This document shows positions 13,734 through 20,462 of a stretch of 26,752 nucleotides of DNA, one piece after another. Origin of the DNA: Clostridiales bacterium (lineage in GTDB: Bacteria; Bacillota; Clostridia; Oscillospirales; Oscillospiraceae); assembly GCA_004551945.1 (NCBI GenBank), contig SFPN01000023.1, positions 1 through 26,752 on the forward strand, given 5' to 3'. Position 1 is the first letter of the stretch. Each line of letters opens with the position of its first letter. A program made the translations under genes and the position numbers. A model generated the notes under the pieces. The model saw nothing but the letters and a program-made list of their open reading frames with translations. It had not been told where the DNA came from and searched no databases.

Positions 13734-15314
13734 ATGAAAGTGAATGAAACAGATTCTGCAGGGATCACCCTGCTGAAAAAAGGCCACCGGGGTCTGATCC
13801 GGGCGCTGTTCAGCCGGTTGGGTTTGATCGTCGCTTTGCTGCTGGTGCAGGCCCTGGTTCTGCTGGCTCTGGCCTACTGGTTTGAAACATCCTTTTCCCA
13901 CATCTACAGCGTGATGGTCATTCTCTCGGTGTGCATCGTGCTGTACATTGTAAACAGCAGGACGGACCCCACGGCAAAGATTACCTGGCTGCTGCTGATC
14001 ATGCTGGTGCCGGTGTTCGGCGGTCTGCTCCTGCTCTACACCAAGGCCGATGTGGGCCACCGGGCCATCCGGGACAAGATGAGTCAGACCATCGCGTCCA
14101 CCCGGAACCTGACCCCCCAGGACCCGGAAACCATGAAACGGGTAGAGAAGGAAAGCCCGGAGACCGCCGCCCTGGCCCACTACATTGCCCGGAGCGGCTC
14201 CTACCCTGTGTTTGACAACACGGAGGTCCGCTACTTCCCCCTGGGAGACGACTTTTTCCCGGAGCTGCTGGAACAGCTGGAGCGGGCAGAGCACTTTATC
14301 TTCCTGGAGTATTTCATCATCGACGAAGGGGTGATGTGGGGGCGCATCCTGGAGATCCTGGCCCGGAAGGCCAAGGCCGGAGTGGATGTGCGGGTCATGT
14401 ACGACGGCAGCTGCGAGTTTTCCACCCTGCCCCGGGACTACCCCAAGCGGCTGGAGGCCCTGGGCATCCAGTGCAAGGTCTTCTCCCCTGCCACCCCCTT
14501 CCTGTCCACCTACTATAACTACCGGGACCACCGGAAGATCCTGGTGATCGACGGCCACACCGCTTTTACCGGCGGGGTGAACCTGGCGGACGAGTACATC
14601 AACCAGACAGAAAAATACGGCCACTGGAAGGACACCGCCATTCTGCTCCAGGGGGAGGCCGTGCCGAGCTTCACTCTCATGTACCTGCAGATCTGGAACC
14701 TGTTTGAAAAGGAGCCGGCATACCAGCCCTTCCTGTCCTGCCCCACCTATCCTCCCCGCAAGGCCCAGGGCTTCGTCATCCCCTACAGCGATTGTCCCCT
14801 GGACGAAGACAAGGTGGGAGAGCGGGTGTACATGGACATTCTGAACCGGGCGGAGCAATACGTGCACATCATGTCCCCCTACCTCATCCTGGATGGAGAG
14901 ATGGAGACCGCTTTGAAGTTTGCCGCCGAGCGCGGCGTGGAGGTGGCCCTCATTCTGCCGGGGATTCCCGACAAAAAGATTCCCTACGCCCTGGCCAAGA
15001 CCCATTACGCCTCCCTGCTGGACTCCGGGGTGCAGCTCTACGAGTACACCCCCGGCTTCGTCCATGCCAAGGTCTTTGTCAGCGACAACCGGAAGGCTGT
15101 GGTGGGGACCATCAACATGGACTACCGCAGCTTCTACCACCACTTCGAGTGCGCCGCCTACCTCTATGACACCGACTGCATCCCGGACATCGAGGCGGAT
15201 TTCCAGAACACCCTGACCCAGTGCACCCGGGTCACCTGGGAGACCCTGAAAAAGGAGCCCTTCTCCCGGAAGCTCACCGGCTTCCTCATGAAATCCCTGT
15301 CTCCGCTGATGTAA
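13734..15314 (+). CDS. cls: Cardiolipin synthase (phospholipase D family)
   Basis: The 526-residue membrane enzyme joins two phosphatidylglycerol molecules into cardiolipin and glycerol. The N-terminus has about three membrane helices (around 28-50, 57-75 and 83-102). Two phospholipase-D HKD motifs follow: DHRKILVID (H266, K268, D273) with TGGVNLADEY after it, and FVHAKVFVSD (H444, K446, D451) with GTINMDYRSF. Both catalytic sets are complete and length is normal. The ATG at 13734 is preceded by GGAGG at nine bases. It lies between a radical SAM gene and a small membrane-anchored protein, 19 nt before the latter, so cls and the small gene are likely one transcript. Confidence 0.95.
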   Translation: MKVNETDSAGITLLKKGHRGLIRALFSRLGLIVALLLVQALVLLALAYWFETSFSHIYSVMVILSVCIVLYIVNSRTDPTAKITWLLLIMLVPVFGGLLLLYTKADVGHRAIRDKMSQTIASTRNLTPQDPETMKRVEKESPETAALAHYIARSGSYPVFDNTEVRYFPLGDDFFPELLEQLERAEHFIFLEYFIIDEGVMWGRILEILARKAKAGVDVRVMYDGSCEFSTLPRDYPKRLEALGIQCKVFSPATPFLSTYYNYRDHRKILVIDGHTAFTGGVNLADEYINQTEKYGHWKDTAILLQGEAVPSFTLMYLQIWNLFEKEPAYQPFLSCPTYPPRKAQGFVIPYSDCPLDEDKVGERVYMDILNRAEQYVHIMSPYLILDGEMETALKFAAERGVEVALILPGIPDKKIPYALAKTHYASLLDSGVQLYEYTPGFVHAKVFVSDNRKAVVGTINMDYRSFYHHFECAAYLYDTDCIPDIEADFQNTLTQCTRVTWETLKKEPFSRKLTGFLMKSLSPLM

Positions 15315-15333
15315 AGGAAGGAGACCTTTTCCA

Positions 15334-15783
15334 ATGAAGAAAAAGAAACCGGCAAAATGGATCATGGCGGCGGGTATTGCCGTTCTCCTGGCCGTGGTTG
15401 TGGCCGTGTCCTCTCTGTCTGGCGGGGAAGGTAACACAAAGCGCTTTGTGAAAAACAACGCCGCAGAGCTGACGCAATATGCGGAAACCATGCTCCAAAC
15501 CACCAGTGACGGTGAGCAGGATATGTATGACGGATACGAAGTGACATGCTGGCCTTCCACAAGCATGGTTGAGTTTATAGCAAGTGGAAAGGGACTGACC
15601 CCTTCCGCTGTGTATGAGGGATTTTACTACTCCCCCCAGGATATCCCCCTGGGCTTTCAGGGGACCCAGGCAGAATTTACGGCAGACGGCGACGGCTGGA
15701 CTTGGGAAGAACCCGGCGGAGATAACTGGGAGTACACGGAAAAAATTCAGGACCAGTGGTACTGGTTTGAAATGCACTTTTAA
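15334..15783 (+). CDS. Small membrane-anchored or secreted hypothetical protein
   Basis: A 149-residue protein begins MKKKKPAKW and then a single hydrophobic segment (about 10-28, IMAAGIAVLLAVVVAVSS). This is a signal peptide or an N-terminal anchor without a lipobox cysteine. The exported part is acidic and rich in Trp and Tyr (DGWTWEEPGGDNWEY; QWYWFEMHF at the end). I do not recognise a family. The start follows AAGGAGA. It lies 19 nt after cls and before a terminator, so it is probably co-expressed with cls; the context hints at an envelope role but no more. Confidence 0.65.
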   Translation: MKKKKPAKWIMAAGIAVLLAVVVAVSSLSGGEGNTKRFVKNNAAELTQYAETMLQTTSDGEQDMYDGYEVTCWPSTSMVEFIASGKGLTPSAVYEGFYYSPQDIPLGFQGTQAEFTADGDGWTWEEPGGDNWEYTEKIQDQWYWFEMHF

Positions 15784-15798
15784 CGACGGCACAGAAAT

Positions 15799-15840
15799 GC
15801 CCCAGCCCTTCAAAGAATATCGAAGAGCTGGGGCGTTTTT
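15799..15840 (+). terminator. Terminator after the cls unit
   Basis: GCCCCAGC (15799-15806) pairs with GCTGGGGC (15827-15834); TTC and GAA inside the 20-nt loop can extend the stem. A T run follows. It may also stop the convergent minus-strand hydrolase gene. Confidence 0.75.
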
Positions 15841-15850
15841 CCTGTTTACA

Positions 15851-16366
15851 TCATTTTATGTCAATTTGGCACATGGTCATGGCGGACAGGGCGTTTTCGT
15901 GGCTGGCCGGAGTGACCCCGGCGCAGCAGTCCCGCCAGACAGTGATGGGCGTCTCCCACAGCTGGGCTTTCAGGCACAGGGCGTTGGAGATGACGCAGAT
16001 ATCCGTGCACAGCCCCACCAGCTCGATGGCGTCATACTGCCCCGCTGCGGCAAAGCTGCACAACTCCACAGAGCCGAAGGTGGGCTTGTCGATGATCCCC
16101 ACGGTCTTTCCCGCCCCGGCGGCCTCCACCTGGGGATGAAGCTGCCACCCGTCGGTACCCCGGACGCAGTGGACCACCGGCAGCTTCTTCCCCTCGGCGG
16201 TGTTCAGGTAGTTCTCCCCGTGTGTGTCCCGGGTGTACACCACGTCCCCGTCGAAATCCGCGATCTTCTGAACCACCGCCGGGACGATGGTCTGGGCCTC
16301 CTGGGTGCCCAAAGCCCCGGTGATGAAGTCAACCTGCATATCAATGACCACCAGCAGTTTTTTCAT
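15851..16366 (-). CDS. Isochorismatase-family cysteine hydrolase (nicotinamidase-like)
   Basis: The 171-residue protein has the catalytic triad of this family: D9 in VIDMQVDF, K94 in IIDKPTFGSV and C120 in GLCTDICV. D47 and H49 in TRDTHGENY fit the metal site of nicotinamidases, and GTDGWQLHP resembles their substrate-side loop. The expected reaction is nicotinamide to nicotinate plus ammonia for NAD salvage, although related amidases cannot be excluded. The start at 16366 is chosen because a GAAGGGA site precedes it; a longer frame upstream lacks a ribosome site. It lies about 120 nt downstream of the Crp/Fnr gene on the same strand, with no clear terminator between. Confidence 0.85.
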   Translation of the reverse strand: MKKLLVVIDMQVDFITGALGTQEAQTIVPAVVQKIADFDGDVVYTRDTHGENYLNTAEGKKLPVVHCVRGTDGWQLHPQVEAAGAGKTVGIIDKPTFGSVELCSFAAAGQYDAIELVGLCTDICVISNALCLKAQLWETPITVWRDCCAGVTPASHENALSAMTMCQIDIK

Positions 16367-16485
16367 AGCAATTTCCCTTCTCCCGCCTGCCCGACGGGAT
16401 TTTTTGATGGCATCATTATACAGGATCGGGGACCGTTTTCCAAGGGGGAACCCCACACGTATTCTGTCATTCCTCCCGCCAGGAA

Positions 16486-17145
16486 TTATAACAGAGTGAA
16501 CGAGCTGCGGCAGCAGTCCAGGACGCCTTCCGCCCGGAGCTTGCTGATCTCTGAGGACAGGCCGCTGCGGTCTACGGACAGGTAGTCTGCCAGCGCCTGG
16601 CGGTCGAAGGGGATTACAAACTGCCGGCTGTTATGGGCCTTGGCCTGGGCCAGCAGGTAGGTCATCAGCCGCTCCCGGGTGGTGCGCTTGGAGGTGATCT
16701 CCAGCTTCTCGTGAAACCGCAGGTTCTTGGCGGCTACCACCTTCAGAAGATTAAAAACCACAGCGCTGTGAAAGGTGCAGGCATTGCAGCAGGAGGCGGT
16801 GATGCGGCGGCAGTCCAGAAGCATGGCCTCCGCCGGGGCAACTGCCGTCACGCTCACTGGCAGGGCGGGCACCTCTGCGCAGGCAAAGGACTCTCCAAAC
16901 AGCTCCCCCGGCTCCAGCTGGGTGAGAATGGTCCGGTTGCCATCATAATCCTCCCGGACCACCTGGGCCTGGCCGGAGAGAAGAATCCCCACCCACACCG
17001 CCGGCTCCCCCTCCCGCAGGATGGGCTGATGCCTGGCCGCCCGGATCACCCTGGGCTCCAGACAGGCCAGCATGGCGGACAGGTCCTCCGGCTGGATTCC
17101 CTGAAACAAGGGACAACCTTGCAGCACTTCCAGATATTTTTTCAT
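16486..17145 (-). CDS. Crp/Fnr-family transcriptional regulator
   Basis: The 219-residue protein has an N-terminal cyclic-nucleotide-binding-like beta barrel (about 15-120, including ILLSGQAQVVREDYDGNRTIL and LEPGELFGESFA) and a C-terminal winged helix (about 165-219). The latter has recognition-helix segment FDRQALADYLSVDRSGLSSEISKLRAEG. Cysteines cluster around DCRRITASCCNAC (about 130-142), which could sense redox or bind a cofactor. The start at 17145 follows GGAGG. It is divergent from a ferredoxin-like gene, and the 113-bp gap holds a palindrome suited to this family. The palindrome is only 14 nt from its own start codon, so binding would probably repress its own gene while activating the neighbour. 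Related clostridial regulators control redox and nitrosative-stress genes; that role is inference here. Confidence 0.88.
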   Translation of the reverse strand: MKKYLEVLQGCPLFQGIQPEDLSAMLACLEPRVIRAARHQPILREGEPAVWVGILLSGQAQVVREDYDGNRTILTQLEPGELFGESFACAEVPALPVSVTAVAPAEAMLLDCRRITASCCNACTFHSAVVFNLLKVVAAKNLRFHEKLEITSKRTTRERLMTYLLAQAKAHNSRQFVIPFDRQALADYLSVDRSGLSSEISKLRAEGVLDCCRSSFTLL

Positions 17146-17158
17146 AAAAGCCTCCGTT

Positions 17159-17174
17159 TGTTGAAAGTTCAACA
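17159..17174. promoter_or_regulatory. Crp/Fnr-type palindromic operator
   Basis: TGTTGAA (17159-17165) and TTCAACA (17168-17174) are perfect 7-bp inverted arms around AG. The centre, 17166.5, lies about 41.5 bp before the start site inferred from the ferredoxin gene's -10 (TATACT, 17196-17201). This is the class II activator position for the family. Confidence 0.65.
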
Positions 17175-17195
17175 TACAAATTCGGGTTCCTACTG

Positions 17196-17201
17196 TATAC
17201 T
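17196..17201 (+). promoter_or_regulatory. -10 element of the ferredoxin-like gene
   Basis: TATACT with no -35 match at 16-18 bp; the palindrome at 17159-17174 occupies the place expected for an activator that replaces the -35 contact. Confidence 0.5.
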
Positions 17202-17258
17202 GTGCCCAGAAAGTCAAGCCAGCCCACCCGGGCCTGTAAAAATAGAGGAGGATACCAA

Positions 17259-17951
17259 ATGAAACGTACCCTGATTCACATTGACGAAGCACTGTGCAAC
17301 GGCTGTGGTCTCTGCGCCCAGGCCTGCCATGAGGGGGCCATTGGGATGGTCAACAACAAGGCAGTCCTGCTGCGGGAGGACTACTGCGACGGTCTGGGCG
17401 ACTGCCTGCCCGTCTGCCCCACCGGGGCCATCACCTTTGAGGAGCGGGAAGCCCCCGCCTACGACGCGGCCGCCGTCCAGAAGGCCAAGGCAGAAAAGGC
17501 CCCCCTCCCCTGCGGCTGCCCCGGCAGCCACTCCAAGGCCATTCACCGGGAAACCGCCGCCCCTGCCCCTGTGCCCGGGGCAGTGCCCAGCCAGCTCTCC
17601 CAGTGGCCGGTGCAGATCAAGCTGGTGCCCCCCACCGCGCCATATTTTAACGGGGCCCACCTGCTCATTGCGGCGGACTGCACCGCCTATGCCTACGGCA
17701 ATTTCCACCAGGACTTTATCCGGGGCCGGGTAACCCTCATCGGCTGCCCCAAGCTGGACGCGGGGGACTACAGCGAGAAGCTCGCCCAGATCCTGGCATA
17801 CAACGACATTCAGAGCCTGACCATCGTCCGCATGGAGGTTCCCTGCTGCGGCGGCATCGAGCACGCCGCCAAGCGGGCCCTGCTGGCCAGCGGGAAGGAG
17901 ATTCCCTGGCAGGTGGTCACCATCGCCGCGGACGGCCGGATTGTCGGCTGA
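17259..17951 (+). CDS. Ferredoxin-type 4Fe-4S protein with a C-terminal Cys-rich domain
   Basis: The 230-residue protein starts at ATG 17259 behind AGAGGAGG. The first cluster motif is complete, C13/C16/C19/C23 in CNGCGLCAQAC. The second, CDGLGDCLPVC, has C43, C49 and C53, but leucine (L46) where the usual second cysteine would be, so it may hold no cluster, a 3Fe cluster or one with another ligand. A linker with PCGCPGSHS and an Ala/Pro-rich stretch leads to a C-terminal domain (about 125-230) with conserved-looking cysteines in IAADCTAYAYG, LIGCPKLD and VPCCGG. Proteins of this build commonly sit beside Crp/Fnr regulators or hybrid-cluster proteins in Clostridia and are thought to work in redox stress; the exact partner is not in this window. 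It probably forms a one-gene regulon with the divergent regulator. Confidence 0.82.
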   Translation: MKRTLIHIDEALCNGCGLCAQACHEGAIGMVNNKAVLLREDYCDGLGDCLPVCPTGAITFEEREAPAYDAAAVQKAKAEKAPLPCGCPGSHSKAIHRETAAPAPVPGAVPSQLSQWPVQIKLVPPTAPYFNGAHLLIAADCTAYAYGNFHQDFIRGRVTLIGCPKLDAGDYSEKLAQILAYNDIQSLTIVRMEVPCCGGIEHAAKRALLASGKEIPWQVVTIAADGRIVG

Positions 17952-17963
17952 CCCACCCATGAA

Positions 17964-17999
17964 AAGCGCCCATTCCCAGGTTCCCGGGGATGGGCGCTT
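17964..17999. terminator. Bidirectional terminator between convergent genes
   Basis: 14-bp stem (one G-U), 17964-17977 with 17986-17999, loop AGGTTCCC. It is placed between the ferredoxin-like gene (plus) and the membrane protein gene (minus). Confidence 0.8.
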
Positions 18000-18005
18000 C
18001 CCTGT

Positions 18006-18878
18006 TTATTTCTGGTCGGTGAGATCTTCCACCAGCTTGAGATAGTCATGGTCCTGCTCCTTTTTGCTGGGCATGAACAGGGTGGCCATCCGTTTCTTCC
18101 CCTTGCTCCGGGCGTACAGATACCCGAAGGTGGAAAAGACCACCGCGCCGATGAAGTTCACGAACAGGTCCTTCATGGTGTCGATGATGCCCACGTCCAA
18201 GTAGCCCCCCAGTCCCATGGCTTCCGTGCTGCCGTCGCTGTGGACCAGGATCACGTCCTGGATGTCCGGGACGGTGATAACCCGGTTGGAGGCTGTGGGA
18301 TCCAGGGACACCGTGTGGATGCTGCTCACAATCCAGTCCTTCTGCATGTCCAGGTGGAAAAACTGGTCCATGAAGAACTCGAAAAACTCCCAGAGCACCC
18401 CCACCGTCATGGAGAAGCAGAATGCCACCAGAGCCAGAAAGACGGGAGACAGATCGAAGGTGAGCTTGCTGTTGTTGTTCAGAATCAGCACCAGAGAAAA
18501 GCCGATGGCTGCGCAGAGAAAGCCGTTGATGGTGTGCAGAATGGTGTCCCACAGGGGGATTTTTTGATAAAAGGCGTTGATCTCCCCCAAAATTTCCGCC
18601 GCGAAGATAAAGCAGAGAATGCTGATCTCCAGCCCGGTGGGAATCTCCACCCGCAGCTTCACCTGCACCCAGCTGGGCACATAGAGCAGCAGCAGGGTCA
18701 GCGCGCTGAGGAAGACGCTTTCGTAGTTGTGAAGGAAAACCTGACGGACCAGGCAGAGAATCACCAGCAGCCGCAGAACGCTGAACACCAGAAAGGAGCT
18801 TTTGTGTTCCCGCAGCTCCAGCATCACCGCATGGTAAAGCACTTTGCGCCTTTTCTTTTTCTCCGCGTTCTTTTTCAT
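18006..18878 (-). CDS. Multi-pass membrane protein (DUF2238/YjdF-like)
   Basis: The 290-residue product starts with a very basic stretch (MKKNAEKKKRRK), followed by about six membrane helices up to residue 175. It then has a loop of about 65 residues and a last membrane segment (about 228-250) before a charged tail. The segment AAEILGEINAFYQKIPLWDTILH, then GFLCAAIGFSLV and the downstream WEFFEFFMD, resembles DUF2238/YjdF-type proteins, whose function is unknown. The ATG at 18878 follows AAAGGAGC; an upstream ATG at 18920 lacks a ribosome site. It is a single-gene unit, divergent from the PadR gene. A minus-strand TTGACA (18948-18943) may be part of its promoter. Confidence 0.75.
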   Translation of the reverse strand: MKKNAEKKKRRKVLYHAVMLELREHKSSFLVFSVLRLLVILCLVRQVFLHNYESVFLSALTLLLLYVPSWVQVKLRVEIPTGLEISILCFIFAAEILGEINAFYQKIPLWDTILHTINGFLCAAIGFSLVLILNNNSKLTFDLSPVFLALVAFCFSMTVGVLWEFFEFFMDQFFHLDMQKDWIVSSIHTVSLDPTASNRVITVPDIQDVILVHSDGSTEAMGLGGYLDVGIIDTMKDLFVNFIGAVVFSTFGYLYARSKGKKRMATLFMPSKKEQDHDYLKLVEDLTDQK

Positions 18879-18971
18879 TCCATGCTCCTTTCTCTCTGTC
18901 GGTCCTAGTTTGTCTTTCAACTTTAGTATATCTTTCCCCGGCTGTCAAGGGCAAAATCTTCCGGGTCCCTC

Positions 18972-19000
18972 TTGACAAATAGCTCGCGGTGCGATATATT
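18972..19000 (+). promoter_or_regulatory. Strong promoter of the padR operon
   Basis: Perfect -35 TTGACA (18972-18977), 17-bp spacer and -10 TATATT (18995-19000). Confidence 0.75.
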
Positions 19001-19025
19001 TATTGCATCGAATCGCGATATATCG
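18991..19025. promoter_or_regulatory. Operator-like repeats in the padR promoter
   Basis: GCGATATAT occurs at 18991-18999, overlapping the -10, and again at 19015-19023, exactly 24 bp later. The second copy is part of a perfect 10-bp palindrome CGATATATCG (19016-19025) between the inferred start site and the ribosome site. The position suits autorepression by PadR. Confidence 0.6.
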
Positions 19026-19055
19026 AGGTAAAACAGACAGGAGGTGGCGTCAGCC

Positions 19056-19385
19056 ATGGACGAACGAATCCGGCGGGTCTATGTACCCATGACGGAGACG
19101 GGGTTCTACATTCTCTTCTGCCTCCAGGAATCCATGCACGGCTACAGCATCACCCAGCAGGTGAAGGAAATGACCGGAGGGGCCGTAGTCATCAGCCCGG
19201 GCACCATGTACGGCACTCTGTCCAAGATGGAAAAGGACGGCCTGATCCGGCTGGTCCGGGAGGAAGAGAAGCGCAAGGTTTACCAGATCACCGATCTGGG
19301 GCAGGAGATTCTGGACCTGGAAAAGCGGCGGATTGACCGCCTGTACCGAAACAGCAAAGGAGAGTGGTGTCATGAGGAAAAATGA
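19056..19385 (+). CDS. PadR-family transcriptional repressor
   Basis: The 109-residue protein is a minimal PadR winged helix: FYILFCLQESMHGYSITQQV (about 18-37), the family signature SPGTMYGTLSKMEKDGLI (about 47-64), the wing RKVYQITDLGQEIL, and a dimerisation helix at the end. The ATG at 19056 is preferred; a GTG at 19044 would overlap the GGAGG site itself, although the spacing from GGAGG to 19056 (11 nt) is slightly long. It overlaps the next gene, a DUF2812 protein, by 14 nt, a common clostridial pairing. PadR proteins repress their own operons and respond to small molecules or to membrane stress through the paired protein; the signal is unknown here. Confidence 0.92.
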   Translation: MDERIRRVYVPMTETGFYILFCLQESMHGYSITQQVKEMTGGAVVISPGTMYGTLSKMEKDGLIRLVREEEKRKVYQITDLGQEILDLEKRRIDRLYRNSKGEWCHEEK

Positions 19386-19923
19386 AGCCCTGCGGGTCTT
19401 TCGCTGGTTTGGTCTGGCGGACTACGAGAAAGAAGAAGCCTTCCTGCGGGAAAAGCACAACCAGGGATACGCCCTGACCCGATTTGCTCTGCCGGGGTTT
19501 TACTACTTCCAAAAATGTCAGCCCCAGGATGTGGTCTACCGTCTGGACTTCTACGACGGAGACAAGGCGGACAAGGAGAGCTATCTGCAGATGTTCCGGG
19601 ACTACGGCTGGGAGTATCTCTTTGACGTGAACAGCTGGAGCTATTTCCGCAAGCCGGCCGCCGGGGACGAGGATTTGGAGATTTTCAGCGACAACGCCTC
19701 CCGGCTGTCCCTGGTGGAGCGGGTCTTCCGCTCCCGTCTGCTGCCCCTGCTGGTAATCTTCCTGGCCTGCATCATTCCCCAATTTTCCCAGTCCTTTTTA
19801 GGGACTTTCCGGCAGGGATGGTTTGTGTTCTGGGGTGTGATGTTTCTTCTCTACGTAGTTCTTCTGCTGCACAACGGCGTAGGCCTGTGGCGGATGAAGC
19901 AGAAATACAGCCGGGATACATGA
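19372..19923 (+). CDS. DUF2812 domain membrane protein
   Basis: The 183-residue protein has an N-terminal soluble DUF2812 domain (about 8-100; FRWFGLADYEKEEAFL, YALTRFALPGFYYFQ, WEYLFDVNSWSYFRKP) and two C-terminal membrane helices (about 122-140 and 150-170). It overlaps padR by 14 nt and ends 12 nt before the acetyltransferase gene, so the three form one operon behind the 18972-19000 promoter. Its family is repeatedly found next to PadR regulators; molecular function is not established. It may sense envelope state and influence PadR, which is inference. Confidence 0.85.
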   Translation: MRKNEALRVFRWFGLADYEKEEAFLREKHNQGYALTRFALPGFYYFQKCQPQDVVYRLDFYDGDKADKESYLQMFRDYGWEYLFDVNSWSYFRKPAAGDEDLEIFSDNASRLSLVERVFRSRLLPLLVIFLACIIPQFSQSFLGTFRQGWFVFWGVMFLLYVVLLLHNGVGLWRMKQKYSRDT

Positions 19924-19935
19924 GGAGGACAGAAC

Positions 19936-20418
19936 ATGGAGATTCGACACGCAGAGATATCCGACCTGACCGCCCTCGCCGCCGTGGAGGCCGCCTGCTT
20001 TCCCCCGGCAGAGGCGGCCAGCGAGGACTCCCTCCGCCGGCGGCTGGCGGTCTACCCCGACCACTTCTGGCTGTTGTGGGACGGGGACACGCTGGTGGGC
20101 TTTGTCAACGGCATGGTCACCCAGGAGGCGAACCTGGCGGACGAGATGTACGACAACGCGGAACTGCACGATGAGAACGGCCCCTGGCAGATGATTTTCG
20201 GGGTGGACACCCGCCCCGCCTACCGCCGCCGGGGCTGCGCCCAGCTGCTTCTGGAGCGGGTCATTGCCGACGCCCGGGATCAAGGTCGGAAGGGGCTGGT
20301 GCTCACCTGCAAGGAGCATCTGCTCCACTACTACGCCAAGTTCGGCTTTGTCAGCGAGGGGATTTCCCAGTCGGTCCACGGAAACGTCCAGTGGTACCAG
20401 ATGCGGCTGACCTTTTAA
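19936..20418 (+). CDS. GNAT-family N-acetyltransferase
   Basis: The 160-residue protein shows the GNAT fold: LVGFVNGMV (about 54-62), the acetyl-CoA strand QMIFGVDTRPAYRRRGCAQLLLE with the R/Q-x-x-G-x-A loop (about 92-114), and YYAKFGFVSEG near the end. The sequence from the start (IRHAEISDLTALAAVEAACFPPAEA) resembles the arylalkylamine/serotonin acetyltransferase-like branch, but the acceptor amine cannot be read from sequence. It is the last gene of the padR operon and is followed by a strong terminator. Confidence 0.88.
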   Translation: MEIRHAEISDLTALAAVEAACFPPAEAASEDSLRRRLAVYPDHFWLLWDGDTLVGFVNGMVTQEANLADEMYDNAELHDENGPWQMIFGVDTRPAYRRRGCAQLLLERVIADARDQGRKGLVLTCKEHLLHYYAKFGFVSEGISQSVHGNVQWYQMRLTF

Positions 20419-20427
20419 AAAACAGGA

Positions 20428-20460
20428 AATCCCCGCCGGGTTTTAAGCCCGGCGGGGATT
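20428..20460. terminator. Bidirectional terminator between convergent units
   Basis: Perfect 13-bp stem 20428-20440 with 20448-20460, loop TTTTAAG. It separates the acetyltransferase gene (plus) from the ABC permease gene (minus). Confidence 0.8.
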
Positions 20461-20462
20461 AT

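Noticed and set aside
13665..15566. 633-codon minus-strand open frame over cls
   Set aside because: Antisense shadow of cardiolipin synthase; no recognisable domain.
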